Source of the DNA: Bacteroidales bacterium UBA6192
GTDB taxonomy: Bacteria; Bacteroidota; Bacteroidia; Bacteroidales; F082
NCBI GenBank assembly: GCA_002422725.1
Contig: DITE01000059.1
Coordinates: 1 to 64,000 of the forward strand
DNA length: 64,000 nt
Direction: 5' to 3'
The notes under the pieces are model-generated. The model had not been told where the DNA came from and searched no databases. It worked only from the letters and a program-made list of their open reading frames with translations. Below are positions 62,573-64,000 of the stretch, piece after piece. How positions within the stretch are numbered: position 1 is the stretch's first letter; the number at the start of each line of letters is the position of its first letter. The translations under genes were made by a program, and so were the position numbers.

Positions 62573-63561
62573 TGGATAGTAGTAAGCTGCTGCCTGATTG
62601 TTTCATCGGGCAAACGGACATAACCGGCTTCATTTACAAACTGTTGTCCGTCGGTGAGTATCCATTCAAGAAAGGCTAAAACTGCTTCATTCGTTGGCTT
62701 ACCATTTGAAATAAAATATAGTTCACGGGCGGGAGGTGAGGGGTATTTCCCATCACCGATTGCTTTCATGATATCATCCAGTGTTTCATAAAAGGCTTCA
62801 TCCTCATCAATCTTGTGGTTGCCATTCAGGTCGATTGGAATCACACTAAGTCCATCAAACTGCTTGCGGCTTGTTATGTCATAGGCATAAATAACGTTGT
62901 TATAGCCAGTTCCGAGTGGGTCGTTTTTTACAGCCTCTGCAATCCCAGGGTCACCGAACACGCCAATTCCATTAAGGCTTTCCTGGTTGCTTCCCAGAAA
63001 CAACCCCCACATTTCGGCTGCACCGCAAGCATCGGACCGGGTGTAAACATTGATATTGTAGAGTTGTCCTTCAGCCTGCACACATTTGTTCCAGCTTTTA
63101 ACAGATTGATCAATACAGATTTGCCGAAATGTTTCCTTCGAAATTCCCGTTTTCAACAACTCGCTTATCAGTGGGTTTTTTGAATTCATCGTGGGTAAAA
63201 CGGCATCTTTGGCAACAGCAACTTTCCACGCACCCTTTTTTTCTTCAACCTCAGTCACAGACCGCGAAAACATCGCGAGGTCAACCATATTGGACAAAAC
63301 ATCCATCATGCCTTTGCCAGCTCCACCAGCACTAATGTCAATTCGTACCCCAGGATGTGACTTCTGAAACTCTTCGGCCCATTTAACGGTGAGCGGGTAA
63401 AGCGCAAATGCTCCGGAAACCGAAAAGTGACCTTTTAGTGTTTTGTCAGGAGATGTTTTTTTTGCAGAGCTTTCACCTGAACAGCCAGATAGTATGCATG
63501 CTGAAAGATACAGGTTGATAATCAATAACATGATTTTGAAAGATGAATGCATTGCTTTCAT
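62569..63561 (-). CDS. pstS: Phosphate-binding lipoprotein PstS with EF-hand-like loop
   Basis: 330 residues; lipobox LSGC (Cys27; Cys22 in LSAC is an alternative). Binding-protein motifs: FSVSGAFALYPLTVKW, SAGGAGKGMMDV and TRSDACGAAEMW, which form the phosphate pocket. Residues 244-255 (DLNGNHKIDEDE) match the 12-residue EF-hand loop with Asp, Asn, Asn, Lys, Asp and Glu at the metal positions, suggesting calcium binding. ATG 63561 and 63552 are both possible. First gene of pstSCAB, downstream of a TAGTTTTG promoter. Confidence 0.92.
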   Translation of the reverse strand: MKAMHSSFKIMLLIINLYLSACILSGCSGESSAKKTSPDKTLKGHFSVSGAFALYPLTVKWAEEFQKSHPGVRIDISAGGAGKGMMDVLSNMVDLAMFSRSVTEVEEKKGAWKVAVAKDAVLPTMNSKNPLISELLKTGISKETFRQICIDQSVKSWNKCVQAEGQLYNINVYTRSDACGAAEMWGLFLGSNQESLNGIGVFGDPGIAEAVKNDPLGTGYNNVIYAYDITSRKQFDGLSVIPIDLNGNHKIDEDEAFYETLDDIMKAIGDGKYPSPPARELYFISNGKPTNEAVLAFLEWILTDGQQFVNEAGYVRLPDETIRQQLTTIQ

Positions 63562-63629
63562 AGAATGTAAATTTGGTGTACATCCGAAAGGACTGTTAAC
63601 TGCTTCTAAGTTCAGTCGTAGGGTTGATG

Positions 63630-63660
63630 CAAAACTATGAAACGATAATATAACCCGAAA
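63630..63660 (-). promoter_or_regulatory. Promoter for the pst operon
   Basis: On the minus strand TTT at 63660-63658, 20 bases, then TAGTTTTG at 63637-63630. The leader is about 60 bases. No obvious Pho-type direct repeat was seen. Confidence 0.5.
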
Positions 63661-63740
63661 CCCTTAAAATACCTATTTTTACGTTAGTATTTATACTTAT
63701 GGCCGTGACAACAGCACAGGTTTTCGACTACCTTAAACCA

Positions 63741-64000
63741 TTAGGTTCTGATCCATTGATGCCTGATAGCATTCATAACCAGTTGAGCCGTATTTCTTGA
63801 ATTTGTTTTCTCGAGCATATTGGCCCTGTGCTTGTCCACTGTACGCTTACTAATAAAGAGTTTTTCTCCAATTTCGGCATTGGAATTACCAAGACAGATC
63901 AGTTCAAGAATTTCGAGTTCCCGGGAAGTCAGGATTTCTTCATTTTTAGTGATGTGTTGCTCGTTCCTTAGGTTTTTGACAACATTGATCAATAATTCCT
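63741..64000 (-). CDS. LuxR-type response regulator or regulator, C-terminal part (5' partial)
   Basis: The frame is open to the right edge, so the N-terminal part is outside the window. The visible 86 residues are a GerE/LuxR helix-turn-helix: LTSRELEILELICLGNSNAEIGEKL, SKRTVDKHRANMLEKT split across conserved blocks. Such domains usually follow a response-regulator receiver or other sensor. It lies upstream of pstS on the same strand; whether it controls the pst genes cannot be told. Confidence 0.9.
   Translation of the reverse strand, partial: ELLINVVKNLRNEQHITKNEEILTSRELEILELICLGNSNAEIGEKLFISKRTVDKHRANMLEKTNSRNTAQLVMNAIRHQWIRT

Overview
The window comes from a Bacteroidota genome, most likely an environmental relative of the Bacteroidales/Marinilabiliales (the family is inference). 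Evidence is type IX secretion (T9SS) C-terminal sorting domains on at least nine proteins, SCKKD-type lipoprotein boxes, start sites without Shine-Dalgarno sequences, and many Bacteroidota-type promoters (TTG, about 19-21 bases, TAnnTTTG). I see no rRNA, tRNA, CRISPR array, insertion sequence or phage gene.

Region 1 (1-15700) is a surface-protein locus: the 3' part of a large beta-helix/PKD-like T9SS protein, three related adhesin-like proteins built from alternating Ig-like A and B modules with the dyad number varying from two to four, a small exported protein translationally coupled to the third, and a T9SS type B protein. Region 2 (15701-23521) is housekeeping: Tex, a beta-barrel protein, a DUF985 cupin, a rimM-trmN6-amidotransferase lipoprotein operon on the opposite strand, and an M49 dipeptidyl peptidase III. 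Region 3 (23650-29155) returns to secreted T9SS proteins: a subtilase carrying one of the same B modules and two choice-of-anchor-L paralogs.

Region 4 (29156-42603) is metabolic and stress-related: GroES without GroEL next to a thioredoxin/glutaredoxin hybrid, an ICMT-like membrane methyltransferase with a structured leader, a citrate lyase operon with fused CitD-CitE plus CitF, lpdA, rfbC, a lytic transglycosylase overlapping uvrA, a DHODH-like/LOG/retropepsin-like operon, and a small membrane protein.

Region 5 (42821-58647) is the most distinctive, a redox island. It holds a DUF2135 lipoprotein, a 60-residue membrane protein, and an operon of a lipoprotein cytochrome with ten CXXCH motifs plus one CX3CH, followed by two lipoproteins that each carry two rhodanese domains. 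That operon is divergent from a cysteine-bearing Crp/Fnr regulator. Next come an MbnP/MbnH-like pair (copper protein plus diheme peroxidase), two T9SS proteins, an Smr protein and a fused ResB-CcsA cytochrome c maturation protein, which would be needed to attach the hemes. Functional links within this island are inferred from gene order.

Region 6 (58711-64000) is a phosphate uptake operon, pstS-pstC-pstA-pstB, ending in an alginate-export-like outer-membrane porin where phoU is often found, plus the C-terminal part of a LuxR-type regulator cut by the window edge.
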